53,576 nucleotides of DNA from Rhizobium sp. Root1334 (GTDB lineage: Bacteria; Pseudomonadota; Alphaproteobacteria; Rhizobiales; Rhizobiaceae). A program made the translations under genes and the position numbers. The notes beneath the pieces were generated by a model, which saw only the letters and a program-made list of their open reading frames with translations, made no database searches and was not told the origin of the DNA. Position 1 is the first letter of the stretch, and every line of letters begins with the position of its first letter. This document shows, in pieces, positions 1-9,306 of this stretch. The DNA lies in NCBI RefSeq assembly GCF_001426665.1, contig NZ_LMEY01000031.1, positions 148,173 through 201,748 of the forward strand. The letters are read 5' to 3'.

Positions 1-1
1 C

Positions 2-2047
2 CTTACGCCAATGGTCGCGGATCCGGCTGCAACGGTAACCGTCAATGGTGCGACGGTTGTCTCCGGTTCTGCCTCAGGCGCCATCGCGCTTGCTGTCGGT
101 ACCAATACGATCACGACGGTGGCGACGGCTCAGGACGGCACCACGGCCAAGACCTATACGGTCACGGTTACCCGTGCTCTTCCTACCGTTGTCATTACCC
201 TATCTCCTGCAGCTGGCGCCATACCAGACGGCTCGGTGGATGCGGGCTACAGCCAAACTGTCAGCGCTTCCGGCGGGACAGGCCCCTACGCGTACAGCGT
301 GACGGCCGGTGCACTTCCGGCCGGTCTGGCTATCGCCGGTTCCACAGGTGCAATCGCCGGCAGACCGACTGCGAGCGGTGACTTCAACTTTATCGTCACG
401 GCGGTTGACGCGAACGGCGCAACGGGTTCTGCCGCCTATACCTTGAAGGTAAAGTCATCCAGCGTGAGATTTGTGTTTACGCCTCCGGGCGGCACGTTGA
501 CCAAGGCTATGGCCGGAGAAGATTATAGCCAGTTGATTACGGCAAAAGGCGGCGTCGCACCTCTGTTGTACAGAATTGTCTCCGGCACGCTGCCGAAAGG
601 GATGGTGCTGAACATTTCGACGGGTGAACTCCGTGGTCCACTCGGCGCAGACGCTGGTTCCGGCGACTATGATTTCACCATTCAGGTATCCGACCGCAAC
701 GGCGCGACCGGAACGGCGACCTTCCTGTTGCAAGTCACACCTCGGGTGGTAACGGTTCCAAACCTGACCATCGAAGTGCCGGCTGGATCTGCGCCGGGCA
801 ATGTCTATCTCAATCGCGGCGCGACCGGCGGGCCGTTCACCGGTGCGGAAGCAGTGTCCGTTGACCCCCCCAGTGCGGGCAGCGCAACTATTATCCGCGG
901 AGAGCTGGCACAGGCTGGAGCTTCCGGTGCGCCAGCCGGCTGGTATCTGAAGTTCGTGCCCGATCCGGCCTATTCTGGAGACGTGCGCGTTGGATACCGT
1001 CTCATCGGAGCGCTTGGGCCCTCAAACATCGGCATTGTCACCTACAGGCTGGCATATGACGCCGACAAGGTCGTCGACGAGATCAACACGCTTGTGCACG
1101 ATTTTGTAAGGACCCGGCAGAACATGATTTCGTCGTCGATCAGTGTTCCGGGCCTCTTGGAGCGCCGGCAGATGATGGAGGCAACCGATCCCGTCACTGC
1201 GCGCATGATGCCGTCGCAAGAAGGAATGACTGCGAGCTTCTCGACCAGCCTCAATCAAATCGAGGCCGCTCGGGACGCGGCCGACGGCGTTAGCGGGGCA
1301 ATGGCGCCGCCATTCAATATCTGGATCGATGGGGTTTTCCTCGCGCACAATCGGGATGAAAATGACCGCCGCTGGGGCAGCTTCGCCATGATCAATGCGG
1401 GGGCGGACTATCTGATAACAGAAAAGGCACTCGTCGGTCTGTCGTTCCACTACGACAGGATGACCGATCCGACGGATGCGGATGCAGAACTAACGGGCAA
1501 TGGCTGGCTGGCCGGTCCCTACGCCTCGTTCGAAGTTGCCCGGAATATCTTCTGGAACGCCAGCCTACGATACGGCGGTTCGTCCAACGATATCGACACG
1601 CGGTACTGGGATGGAACATTCGATACCACTCGCTGGATGGCCGATACTTCGATCGAGGGCCAGTGGAACATCGACGAGAATACGACCTTCACGCCCAATC
1701 TGCGCATTGTCTATTTCTCGGAAAGCGTGGATGACTACGCCGTCAAGAACGACGCCGGCGCGGCAATCGATATCGACGGGTTTGATGAGGAGCAGTTCCG
1801 TGTCAGCCTCGGTGCCGAGGTCGCCCGGTCCTTTACGCTGGAAAACGGCGCGGCGCTCACCCCGAAGTTAGGCGTGACGGCTGGCTTCTCCGGTCTCGAC
1901 GGAACCGGAGCCTTCGGATCGGTGACCGCCGGTCTGTCCTTGCAGACAACAAACCTCTGGATGCTGGACCTAAGCCTGCTCCTCAATATCGCCGACGGCG
2001 GCGAAACATCAGCGGGTGCGGGCGTCAAAGCGGCCAAACAGTTTTGA
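2..2047 (+). CDS. Autotransporter adhesin, C-terminal part (5' end outside window)
   Basis: The reading frame is open to the left edge and the first residues are already inside a domain, so the N-terminus and signal peptide lie outside the window; the ATG at 11 is probably internal. About 680 residues are visible. Residues about 1-55 look like a cadherin-like beta-sandwich repeat (DPAATVTVNG). Two putative Ig-like (He_PIG type) repeats follow at about 60-245, recognisable from the GTLPKGMVLNISTGELRG type motif. After a linker, residues about 410-678 have the alternating pattern of an outer-membrane autotransporter beta-barrel, ending in a terminal Phe, as outer-membrane proteins usually do. 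By family knowledge this is a type V secreted surface protein, the repeats forming the passenger and the barrel the anchor. Passenger length and ligand cannot be judged. A strong hairpin follows the stop. Confidence 0.85.
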   Translation, partial: LTPMVADPAATVTVNGATVVSGSASGAIALAVGTNTITTVATAQDGTTAKTYTVTVTRALPTVVITLSPAAGAIPDGSVDAGYSQTVSASGGTGPYAYSVTAGALPAGLAIAGSTGAIAGRPTASGDFNFIVTAVDANGATGSAAYTLKVKSSSVRFVFTPPGGTLTKAMAGEDYSQLITAKGGVAPLLYRIVSGTLPKGMVLNISTGELRGPLGADAGSGDYDFTIQVSDRNGATGTATFLLQVTPRVVTVPNLTIEVPAGSAPGNVYLNRGATGGPFTGAEAVSVDPPSAGSATIIRGELAQAGASGAPAGWYLKFVPDPAYSGDVRVGYRLIGALGPSNIGIVTYRLAYDADKVVDEINTLVHDFVRTRQNMISSSISVPGLLERRQMMEATDPVTARMMPSQEGMTASFSTSLNQIEAARDAADGVSGAMAPPFNIWIDGVFLAHNRDENDRRWGSFAMINAGADYLITEKALVGLSFHYDRMTDPTDADAELTGNGWLAGPYASFEVARNIFWNASLRYGGSSNDIDTRYWDGTFDTTRWMADTSIEGQWNIDENTTFTPNLRIVYFSESVDDYAVKNDAGAAIDIDGFDEEQFRVSLGAEVARSFTLENGAALTPKLGVTAGFSGLDGTGAFGSVTAGLSLQTTNLWMLDLSLLLNIADGGETSAGAGVKAAKQF

Positions 2048-2060
2048 TAAAACCTTTGTG

Positions 2061-2098
2061 AGATCGGGCAGCAGCGCGGTTGCGCCGCTGTCCGATCT
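2061..2098. terminator. Long hairpin between convergent genes
   Basis: The arms starting AGATCGG and ending CCGATCT pair over about 17 positions with one G-U and one mismatch around a GGTT loop. It lies between the autotransporter stop and the end of the convergent LysR gene. Neither strand has a strong T-run directly after it, so it may act as a shared terminator or an mRNA 3'-end protecting hairpin. Confidence 0.6.
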
Positions 2099-2143
2099 TC
2101 AGTGTGTCGAGTCCTAAAACCGTTGTCGACTTTCTGGCCGTGA

Positions 2144-3127
2144 TCAAGGTTTGATGCGATTGGATGTCAGTTTCACCTCGCCAATATCGAGGCTGCGGTG
2201 TTGTTGTCCCCGCAGCGCCGAGAATGCGGATAGCTCGATCTTTGGCCATGTCTTTTGGGCGGCCGTGGCGGTTTCGGCCGACGCTGCATGCCGCTCCCTG
2301 AAAGTGGCGACAAGGGTCTGCAAGGCCTTTCTCGAGCGTGCATCGGTCAAGCTCGAATGCAAGACGATCTCCGAGGACGGAAGGTCCGGAAGACCGAACC
2401 GCTTGCTGACCTCGACCGTATCGGAGGGCGCCAGGCGGCAGGAGAAGGGGGCAACGGCGAGCCCCGCCGAAACGGCCGCGTTGACCGCAGTCGACACGCC
2501 GACGAAGACCTCCACCCAAGGGATGCCAACCGCATCAAGCGCACGGGTTGCGATATCCCGTACGCCGCACAATGGCGCAAGCGCTGCCAACCGTAACGGT
2601 TCGCCCGGCACACGTTGAAAGCCGGGCGCTGCAAACCAGCCGAAATGCTCCGGTCCGAGGGTTTCACCGTCGCGCCGGTCTTCGTCGCGCCTTATGATCA
2701 CGGCGTCGAGTTCACCGCGGTCGAAGGCCTCGAGCAGGTTTCGCGATGTTTCCAGCCGCACCTCAATGCACAGTCCCGGATCGTGGGCGTAGAGGCGCGC
2801 CAGCAATGTGGGAACTTCCGGCCCGGCGACATGAGCAGCGATGCCAAGGCCGAACCGGCGCCGCGTTGACGAAAGCCCTGCAATGGCCCGATCATGGGCG
2901 GCGAGGAATTCGCGAGCGCCCTCGATGAAGACGGCGCCCTGTGCCGAAAGGCGGACCTGCCGTGGCGTACGCTCGAGCAGCCTGACGCCGAGCCGCTCTT
3001 CGAGCCGCTTCAACTTGACGCTGATTGCGCCCTGCGTGCTGCCGAGGAATTCCGCCGCCCGGGTAAAACTCTGAAAATCGGCAATCGCCACAAAGGCCTG
3101 AACAGCGTCCACATCCAGCGTCGTCAT
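2144..3127 (-). CDS. LysR-family transcriptional regulator
   Basis: This is a DNA-binding regulator of 327 residues from the chosen start (MTTLDVDAVQAF). The N-terminal winged helix-turn-helix covers about residues 5-65, with the LysR pattern SFTRAAEFLGSTQGAISVK followed by LEERLGVRLLERT. The effector-binding domain fills the rest (about 90-290). An upstream start at 3169 adds 14 residues with no family match, so the ATG at 3127 is preferred. The C-terminus has about 40 extra residues of no recognised type. It is divergent from the MFS exporter at 3298, the usual arrangement for a LysR regulator and its target, so control of that exporter is inferred. Confidence 0.88.
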   Translation of the reverse strand: MTTLDVDAVQAFVAIADFQSFTRAAEFLGSTQGAISVKLKRLEERLGVRLLERTPRQVRLSAQGAVFIEGAREFLAAHDRAIAGLSSTRRRFGLGIAAHVAGPEVPTLLARLYAHDPGLCIEVRLETSRNLLEAFDRGELDAVIIRRDEDRRDGETLGPEHFGWFAAPGFQRVPGEPLRLAALAPLCGVRDIATRALDAVGIPWVEVFVGVSTAVNAAVSAGLAVAPFSCRLAPSDTVEVSKRFGLPDLPSSEIVLHSSLTDARSRKALQTLVATFRERHAASAETATAAQKTWPKIELSAFSALRGQQHRSLDIGEVKLTSNRIKP

Positions 3128-3152
3128 TTGGAACCATCCGATTTTGTTATCT

Positions 3153-3178
3153 CTGAAATATATAAGCATCCAATTCAG
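3153..3178. promoter_or_regulatory. Candidate LysR operator in divergent promoter region
   Basis: An inverted pair CTGAA and TTCAG separated by 16 bases lies in an A/T-rich stretch between the LysR gene and the MFS gene. LysR sites are interrupted dyads of this general kind, but the match is short, so this is only a candidate. Confidence 0.3.
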
Positions 3179-3297
3179 TTATGATCAAGGTCCGGTTATG
3201 GTGCCGCGAACCCACGCGAGATCAACTTCGACGGGTACCGTGGAAGACCGGCAACGGAAATCCGCGATGTCCGCCATGGCATCGAAAGTCTACGAAA

Positions 3298-4833
3298 ATG
3301 AACCAACCGATAACCCGCCGCAGCGCGCTGGCATTGGCAGCCGTCTGCCTTTCCTCGCTGATGTTCGGTCTTGAGATTTCAAGCATCCCGGCAATCCTGC
3401 CGACGCTGGAGAAGGTGCTCGGCGCAGATTTCAAACAGCTGCAATGGATCATGAACGCCTACACCATTGCGGTAACGGCTGTCCTGATGGCGGCCGGCAC
3501 GTTGGCTGATCGCTACGGCCGCAAGCGCATATTCGTCGCCGGTATCGTCGCATTCGGCATCGCATCGCTAATCTGCGGACTGACAGAGGACGTATCGGTA
3601 TTGATCGCCGCCCGCTTCATTCAAGGCATGGCCGGCGGGGTAATGCTCATCTGCCAGATCGCCGTCCTTTCGCACCAATTCCAGTCCGGCCGTCAGCGCG
3701 GGATCGCGTTCAGCTGGTGGGGTATCATCTTTGGCATCGGCCTTGGTTTTGGCCCGATCGTCGGTGGCGCGATCGTGTCGCTGATGAGCTGGGAGTGGGT
3801 ATTTCTTGTCCATGTCGTGCTTGCCGGCGTGACGATGGCGCTGGCGCTCGCCGGCGTCGAGGAATCGCGCGATCCGGATGCCGAAAGCCTCGATATCACC
3901 GGCATGGTGACCTTGTCTGCCGCCGTCTTCTGCATCTCCTACTTCATCACCCAAGGGCCTGAACTGGGCTTTTCCAGCCCGGCCGCTTTGTCGATCCTCG
4001 GAATTGCCGTCATAAGCTTGCTCGCCTTCGTCATCGCTGAAAAAATCAGTACTCGGCCGATGTTCGATTTTTCGGTGTTCCGCGTCCGCGATTTTTCGGG
4101 AGCGCTGTTCGGGTCGGTGGGCATGAACATCAGCTTCTGGCCGTTCATGATCTATCTGCCTATCTTGTTTCAGGCCGGCCTTGGTTATGACGGCGTAACC
4201 GCAAGCATTGCTCTGCTCGCCTACACGCTTCCCCCCCTCATCGTCCCGCCCCTTGCCGAGCGCCTGATGCTTCACTTTCGCCCAGGCATCGTCATCCCGG
4301 CCGGATTGTTCACGATCGGTCTCGGCTTCCTGTTGATGAAAGCCGGCAGTAGTGTTGAAAACGTCAGTTGGCTGACGATGCTGCCGGGATGCCTGTTGGC
4401 CGGCATCGGCCTCGGTTTCACCAATACCACCGTCACCAATGTCGCGACCGGCGCCGTTGCCGCCGAGCGCGCCGGCATGGCCTCGGGCATCGACACTAGT
4501 GCACGGATGATTTCGCTGGCGATCAACATCGCGCTGATGGGCCTGATTCTGGTCGAAGGCGTGCGGTCATCGCTGGGCACCGTGCTTTCCGGCCAAATGG
4601 CCGGCATGGAGCAGCGCATGCTCGCCGAGAAAATCTCGGCCGGCAGCATGCTGTCATCCAACTATGGTTTGTCTCACACCGCTGTCCAGACGGCGCTGCG
4701 GAATGGGTTTGGCTGGGTCATGATCTACGGCGCAGCAGGCGTCTGGCTGTCTGCCACCGCAAGCCTGCTCATCTTCGGAGTCCGGCCCAGGACGAAAGCC
4801 GCGCTTGCATGCTCGACGGCGAAGCCGTCATGA
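3298..4833 (+). CDS. MFS drug/metabolite exporter, DHA2 (EmrB/QacA) type
   Basis: This is an inner-membrane proton-driven exporter of 511 residues, the normal size for 14-helix DHA2 transporters. Hydrophobic segments run throughout. The loop motif LADRYGRKRIF (motif A, between helices 2 and 3) is intact, followed by the FIQGMAGGVML region and a Gly/Pro-rich motif-C-like stretch (GIGLGFGPIVGGAI). The frame could begin at 3181, but the first 39 residues there are polar and Arg-rich with no match, and MNQPITRRSALALAAVCLSSLM gives a normal MFS start, so 3298 is chosen. The substrate cannot be told; efflux of a toxic compound is the family's usual role. It is divergent from a LysR gene. Confidence 0.88.
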   Translation: MNQPITRRSALALAAVCLSSLMFGLEISSIPAILPTLEKVLGADFKQLQWIMNAYTIAVTAVLMAAGTLADRYGRKRIFVAGIVAFGIASLICGLTEDVSVLIAARFIQGMAGGVMLICQIAVLSHQFQSGRQRGIAFSWWGIIFGIGLGFGPIVGGAIVSLMSWEWVFLVHVVLAGVTMALALAGVEESRDPDAESLDITGMVTLSAAVFCISYFITQGPELGFSSPAALSILGIAVISLLAFVIAEKISTRPMFDFSVFRVRDFSGALFGSVGMNISFWPFMIYLPILFQAGLGYDGVTASIALLAYTLPPLIVPPLAERLMLHFRPGIVIPAGLFTIGLGFLLMKAGSSVENVSWLTMLPGCLLAGIGLGFTNTTVTNVATGAVAAERAGMASGIDTSARMISLAINIALMGLILVEGVRSSLGTVLSGQMAGMEQRMLAEKISAGSMLSSNYGLSHTAVQTALRNGFGWVMIYGAAGVWLSATASLLIFGVRPRTKAALACSTAKPS

Positions 4834-4869
4834 CGCGCGGCTCTGCCCTTGAAGTCATGGCGTTGCATC

Positions 4870-5058
4870 GGGCCGAGACAGGCTGTCGGTTACGCCCCAT
4901 CGTCGTATTGTTGTCGTAAGAATCGACAGTGCCGCGCTCCAACAGCATTTCTTCCAACATCCGCAGGCTTAAAGGAACCCGAAATACAGCCACACCGCGC
5001 GGGCGATGATCTGCGGTGGAAACCGGTGGTTCTTGGAACTGATCGGCGGCGGGGTCAT
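4870..5058 (-). pseudogene. IS6-family transposase remnant (5' part, frameshifted)
   Basis: On the minus strand a start at 5058 reads MTPPPISSKNHRFPPQIIAR then AVWLYF, the typical N-terminus of an IS6-family transposase. A frameshift near 4983 moves the match to VPLSLRMLEEMLLERGTV, and another shift gives TTIRRWG, all in family order. The rest of the transposase, including the catalytic acids, is absent. This explains the roughly 290-base gap between the MFS gene and the esterase. No terminal repeats were identified. The residue-level match is from memory of the family. Confidence 0.75.
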
Positions 5059-5126
5059 CTCAGACGCATTATCCAACAACCTTTAAGCCCAGGACAACAT
5101 GACATCGCCGCCGAAGTGGCTATTGC

Positions 5127-5783
5127 TCAGAACAGCGCCACGACCTTGTCCGCAATGGCGTGTCCGAGCTTGATGTTGGTGTCAGCGGAAAAATGGATGC
5201 CGTCTACACCGTCGGTCGTGACATGATCACCGGCAGCCAAGAACTCGACTTTGGTGAAGTCGGCGAGCGCTTTGTAGAGGCCGGAGAGCTGTTTCGACTT
5301 CTCGTACCCGCCGCCGAACATGCCTTCGAACCAGGGATCGGGCATCGGCGCGAGCGGCGGCGGGGCGACGACCAGCACCCTCGGCGCCGGATAGGGTGTG
5401 CCGACGCCGCCGGCCGAGGTCAGCACCTGTCCGACCAGCTTTCCCATGCCGTTGGCGATCTCATAGGGCGTGCGGTGGAAATAGGATTTCGTATCGTTCG
5501 TGCCGAGCATGATGATGACGAGATCAAGCGGCAGGTGGCTGGCGAGCGCGGAAGGCAGGTAAGCGCTGCCGTTCAGCCGCGGATCGTTCGGATCGTCGAG
5601 GCTGGTGGTGCGGGCGCTGAGGCCCTCTTCGATGATGTGGTAGCCGTCTCCCAGCTGTGCAGCCATGGCGCCGGTCCAGCGCTGTTCGTAGGGATAGCGC
5701 AGGGTGGGGGCGGATTCCTTCACGGGAATCCAGCCCCAAGTCAAAGAATCTCCAAAGCACAGGATTGAGCGCTTTTCGGCCAT
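5127..5783 (-). CDS. SGNH/GDSL-family esterase (last gene of sugar ABC operon)
   Basis: The protein is a 218-residue hydrolase with no signal peptide, so cytoplasmic. Block I is CFGDSLTWG near residue 10 (catalytic Ser in GDS). Block III is MLGTNDTK (Asn of the oxyanion hole). The Asp/His pair is in the C-terminal DGVDGIHFS. The order and spacing fit SGNH hydrolases of the acylhydrolase/arylesterase type. The start has an AGGAGG ribosome site about 5 bases upstream. It lies 27 bases after the second permease, so it is probably the last gene of the ABC operon. I infer that it deacylates an imported acylated sugar. It resembles the gene at 10648, so the two are likely paralogues. Confidence 0.85.
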   Translation of the reverse strand: MAEKRSILCFGDSLTWGWIPVKESAPTLRYPYEQRWTGAMAAQLGDGYHIIEEGLSARTTSLDDPNDPRLNGSAYLPSALASHLPLDLVIIMLGTNDTKSYFHRTPYEIANGMGKLVGQVLTSAGGVGTPYPAPRVLVVAPPPLAPMPDPWFEGMFGGGYEKSKQLSGLYKALADFTKVEFLAAGDHVTTDGVDGIHFSADTNIKLGHAIADKVVALF

Positions 5784-5810
5784 TTGGTCCTCCTTGAATG
5801 GCTGTTGATG

Positions 5811-6761
5811 TCACTTGCCGGCGCGAAGGCCGTAAAAGATGGCCGCAAACAGGATGATCAGGCCCTGGGCGACGAGTTTTCCCGCATCGCCCACGCCGAA
5901 CATCGTCATCACGACGAAGAGGAAGGCGAAGCAGAGCACGCCGAAGAACGGCCCCCAGACTCCACCCTCGCCCCGCCCGAAAACCACGCCGCCGAGAATG
6001 GTCGCGGCGACCGACAGGATCGGCAGGTCGAGCCCGACGCGCACGCTGCCGACCGCGATGGAGGCCGTCTGGACGAGGGCTGCGATGGCCGCCATCAGCC
6101 CGGCCAACGTGTGGGCGAGGATGACCGTGCGCTCCACCGGCACGCCGGAAAAATGCGCGGCCGGTATGCTTTCCCCGACGGCGGCGACGCAGCGGCCGAA
6201 GACAGTCTGCGACAGGAGCAGCGCCATCAGCGCGGTGAGTGCAATCCAGAACAGAACCGGGCTCGGCAGGCCGATGAAGCGGGTGTTGAACAGTTCGGCA
6301 AAAATCTTCGGCACGTCGCCCGGCGGCTTGCCGCTCGACAAATATTGCACGAAGCCGACGAGCACGATGGAGAGCGCCAGCGTGACGATGACGGCGGAAA
6401 CCCGGCGCTTGGCGACCATCATGCCGTTGAACAGGCCGATGGCAAGGCCGATCGCGAGCGCCAGCACGACATAGAAGCCGAGCGAGGCGCCGGGAAAAAT
6501 GCCGGACGAGATGCAGTAATTGATGAGCAGGATGACGCCGCCGCCCGAAAGGTCGATCGACTTCACCCGCATGACCAGGAGCTGCCCGAGCACGAGAATA
6601 CCGAGCGGCACGACCTGGCGGACGAAGACGCCGAGCACATTGGCGTTCAGCATCTGCGGGCGGGCGATGAAGAGGATCACCAGCAGCACGACGAGCAGAT
6701 AATAGGACGGCGGAACCTTGGAAACGCGCCGGAACAGGGTCGAGTTGACGAGAGCCGACAT
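5811..6761 (-). CDS. Sugar ABC transporter permease (RbsC-like) 2
   Basis: An inner-membrane permease of 316 residues from the branched-chain-type/ribose permease family (RbsC/XylH-like). It has many hydrophobic helices and the family motif VKSIDLSGGGVILLINYC near the end of the first third, where it docks with the ATPase. The start lies 2 bases after the stop of the other permease, so the two are translationally coupled. The two permeases probably form a heterodimeric channel with the ATPase at 7752. Substrate is unknown, but the set fits a CUT2-type monosaccharide importer. Confidence 0.88.
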   Translation of the reverse strand: MSALVNSTLFRRVSKVPPSYYLLVVLLVILFIARPQMLNANVLGVFVRQVVPLGILVLGQLLVMRVKSIDLSGGGVILLINYCISSGIFPGASLGFYVVLALAIGLAIGLFNGMMVAKRRVSAVIVTLALSIVLVGFVQYLSSGKPPGDVPKIFAELFNTRFIGLPSPVLFWIALTALMALLLSQTVFGRCVAAVGESIPAAHFSGVPVERTVILAHTLAGLMAAIAALVQTASIAVGSVRVGLDLPILSVAATILGGVVFGRGEGGVWGPFFGVLCFAFLFVVMTMFGVGDAGKLVAQGLIILFAAIFYGLRAGK

Positions 6762-6763
6762 GA

Positions 6764-7735
6764 TCAGAGTCCGATCTTCTTGCGCGACTGGAGGGCAACG
6801 ACCGCCATGAGCAGAACGCCCTTGATCGCCGTCTGCACGAAAGGCGTGACATTGAGCAGGTTCATGCCGTTCGACAGCAAGGCGAGAACCGCGACCCCAA
6901 TGACCGTGCCATGCAGGCTGCCGACCCCGCCGGACAGCTGCGTGCCGCCGATGGCAACCGCAGTGATCGCATCGAGCTCCATCAGCAGGCCGACATTCGG
7001 ATCGCCGGAGACGATGCGTCCGGCAAGGAACAGGCCGGCAAGGGCGGCAAACAGCGAGCAGATCACATAGGCGAGCAAGATGTTGCGGTTGGCGGGAATG
7101 CCGAAGTTGCGTGCCGCATCATTCGAGCCCGAGGCGACACCGCCGCCAATGGCAAAGAGATGCAGGCCGTAACGCGAGCCGTAGAGCAGCTTCCAGGCGA
7201 CGAGGAGCGTGACGACACCCCAGAAGAGCGGTAGCGGCAGGCCGAAAATCGAGCCCTCCACCAGCCAACGCACGCTGTCCGGCACGGTGCCGCCGGAAAC
7301 CGGGCGCAACACGCGGGTAATGCCGAGCACGACATATTGCATGGAGAGCGTCGCGACGATCGGATGCACGTTGAGCCGGGTGATGCAGTAGCCGTTGGTG
7401 GCGCCGATCAGGCCGGCGAACAGGAAGACACCGGGAATGGTGAGATAGCCCGGCAAATCCAGCGCGAGGATGGCCGTCGTGAAGCTGACGACCGAGCCGA
7501 TCGAGAGATCGAGCCCGCCGACGAGTACGACGAACATTTGCCCGACCGCCGTGATCAGCAACGGCATGCCCTGCGCGACGAGATTGGTAAGGTTGCTCCA
7601 TTGGCCGAACTGGCTCGTCGTGATGGCAAGCCACAGCGCCATGGCAATCGCAATGATGAAGGGCAAAAGCCACAGGCCCTGCCGGCTGCCGCGGCCGGTG
7701 ATCAGTTTCCCAAGGGTGGAAGAAGGGGATGTCAT
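6764..7735 (-). CDS. Sugar ABC transporter permease (RbsC-like) 1
   Basis: A second RbsC-type permease of 323 residues. The first helix is near residues 20-40 (LLPFIIAIAMALWLAI) and the conserved GGLDLSIGSVVSFTTAI segment, diagnostic of this family, follows at about 72. The remainder is hydrophobic helices with short loops, ending in a basic tail. It lies 16 bases after the ATPase gene and 2 bases before the other permease, inside one leftward operon. The ATG at 7735 is the first in frame after the ATPase stop; its ribosome site is weak, which fits translational coupling. Confidence 0.9.
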   Translation of the reverse strand: MTSPSSTLGKLITGRGSRQGLWLLPFIIAIAMALWLAITTSQFGQWSNLTNLVAQGMPLLITAVGQMFVVLVGGLDLSIGSVVSFTTAILALDLPGYLTIPGVFLFAGLIGATNGYCITRLNVHPIVATLSMQYVVLGITRVLRPVSGGTVPDSVRWLVEGSIFGLPLPLFWGVVTLLVAWKLLYGSRYGLHLFAIGGGVASGSNDAARNFGIPANRNILLAYVICSLFAALAGLFLAGRIVSGDPNVGLLMELDAITAVAIGGTQLSGGVGSLHGTVIGVAVLALLSNGMNLLNVTPFVQTAIKGVLLMAVVALQSRKKIGL

Positions 7736-7751
7736 CAGGTTTTTCCGTTCG

Positions 7752-9245
7752 TCATGCGCTCAGCGCCGCATCGAGAATGCCGTGCTCAGTTGCCTCAGCA
7801 GCGCGCATTTCCGATACGATCGTGTTGCCGTGGATCACGTAGAGGCGGTCGCAGAGGCCGATCAGCTCGACCGTCTCGCGCGACAGGACGAGCACCGCAC
7901 CGCCCGCTTTCGCGAAGTCCCGCAGGATCCGGTAGATTTCCGCCTTGGCGCCGACATCGACGCCGCGCGTCGGCTCCTCGATGAGGAGCAGGTCGGCATC
8001 GGTGGCGAGATAGCGCCCCAGCAGCACCTTCTGCTGGTTGCCACCGGAGAGCGCGCCGACCGTGTCGGACGGCCCCGACGCCTTGACGTTCAGCCGCCGC
8101 ATCGTTTCCGCAATCACGGAACTGTAACGCTTTGCCGCCTTCAAAGCCGGGCGGCCACCATGCAAGGCCGCAACAATGTTCTGGCCGACGGAGTGATCGA
8201 GAAACAGGCCCTCATCCTTGCGGTCTTCCGGCACGAAGGCCCCGCCGAGCGCCTGCCAGCGCCGCACGCCGCTCTCCTTGGGCACGGGAAGCCGGATGGT
8301 GTTTCCACGGCGTGACACCGTTCCTTCGACCGGCGCAAACTGCCCGACCAGCGCCCGCAACGCTTTCTGCTGCCCCTGCCCTTCAAGCCCGGCAAAGCCG
8401 ACGATCTCGCCCTTCTTCACCATGAAGGAGAAAGGCTTTGCATCCGCCTGAAGCCTGAGGTCGGAGACAGCGAGCGCAGCGGCGCCCTTTCCTTCGCCGC
8501 GCTCGGGGAAAAGATCCTCCAGTTCGCGGCCAACCATCATCGCAATCAGTGAGGCCGGCGTCATCTCGGAGAGCGGTCGTGTGCCGACCAGCTGGCCGTC
8601 CTTCAGCACCGTCACCACGTCGCAGATGGCAAAAATCTCATCCATGCGGTGAGAGATGTAGACGATGGCCTTACCGGCTTCGCGCAGCGTCCGGATATGC
8701 CGGTTGAGCACATCAACGTCGGCCGCATTGAGCGCTGCGGTCGGCTCGTCGAGAATGAAGATGTCGGCATCCGCGTCGATACCATGGGCGATCTCGACGA
8801 ACTGCCGCTCGGCGATGGACAGTTCGGAGACCAGCGTGTCTGGGTCGAGCGCAAGGCCAAGACGCGCCAGCGCGCCCTTCGTCTCCTCGCGCATGCGTCG
8901 CCGGTCGATGCCGCCAAGCCGCCCCAGGGGCTCGCGGCCGAGAAACATGTTTTCCGCAATCGTCATGTTGGGAAGCAGCGACAGTTCCTGGAAGACCGTG
9001 GATATGCCGGCCTCCAGCGCCGCGCGCGGATTGGCGAAGCTGACGGTGCGACCCGCACGGCGGATCTCGCCGCTATCCGGCTGATGCACGCCGGCCAGGA
9101 TCTTCATCAGCGTCGATTTGCCGGCGCCGTTTTCGCCCATCAGGGCGTGCACGGTTCCGGGTGCCAGCGCCAGCGAGACGTCTCGAAGCGCGGCGCTACC
9201 GCCGAACGCCTTCGATATTCCGGCCATTTCAATAGGATGCGACAT
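7752..9245 (-). CDS. Sugar ABC transporter ATP-binding protein (RbsA/XylG-like)
   Basis: A 497-residue protein with two fused nucleotide-binding domains, the normal length for the ribose-type (CUT2) ATPases. The first has Walker A GENGAGKST near residue 40, the signature LSIAERQFVEIA near 140 and Walker B FILDEPTAAL. The second has a degenerate Walker A (GLEGQGQQK), as is normal for this family, and a good signature LSGGNQQKVLLGRY with LLIEEPTRGVD. An open frame extends upstream to 9539, but its first 97 residues are Arg/Ser/Thr-rich shadow of the binding protein gene. The ATG at 9245 (MSHPIEMAGISKAFGG) is the natural start. It energises import through the two permeases. Confidence 0.93.
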   Translation of the reverse strand: MSHPIEMAGISKAFGGSAALRDVSLALAPGTVHALMGENGAGKSTLMKILAGVHQPDSGEIRRAGRTVSFANPRAALEAGISTVFQELSLLPNMTIAENMFLGREPLGRLGGIDRRRMREETKGALARLGLALDPDTLVSELSIAERQFVEIAHGIDADADIFILDEPTAALNAADVDVLNRHIRTLREAGKAIVYISHRMDEIFAICDVVTVLKDGQLVGTRPLSEMTPASLIAMMVGRELEDLFPERGEGKGAAALAVSDLRLQADAKPFSFMVKKGEIVGFAGLEGQGQQKALRALVGQFAPVEGTVSRRGNTIRLPVPKESGVRRWQALGGAFVPEDRKDEGLFLDHSVGQNIVAALHGGRPALKAAKRYSSVIAETMRRLNVKASGPSDTVGALSGGNQQKVLLGRYLATDADLLLIEEPTRGVDVGAKAEIYRILRDFAKAGGAVLVLSRETVELIGLCDRLYVIHGNTIVSEMRAAEATEHGILDAALSA

Positions 9246-9306
9246 GGATTTCCTCTGTCCGGGTGACGGAAGGCCGGCGCATGCCCGCCTCCCGGCGTGG
9301 TCCGCC

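Noticed and set aside
4849..5226. 125-codon frame on the plus strand downstream of the MFS gene
   Set aside because: It overlaps the minus-strand IS6 remnant and the SGNH gene, with no resemblance to any family.
5524..6852. 442-codon frame on the minus strand over the permease and esterase genes
   Set aside because: Arg-rich shadow in another frame of two well-supported genes.
5784..7070. 428-codon frame on the plus strand opposite the permeases
   Set aside because: Antisense shadow, rich in His/Asp/Glu/Arg, typical of the reverse of G+C-rich membrane protein genes.
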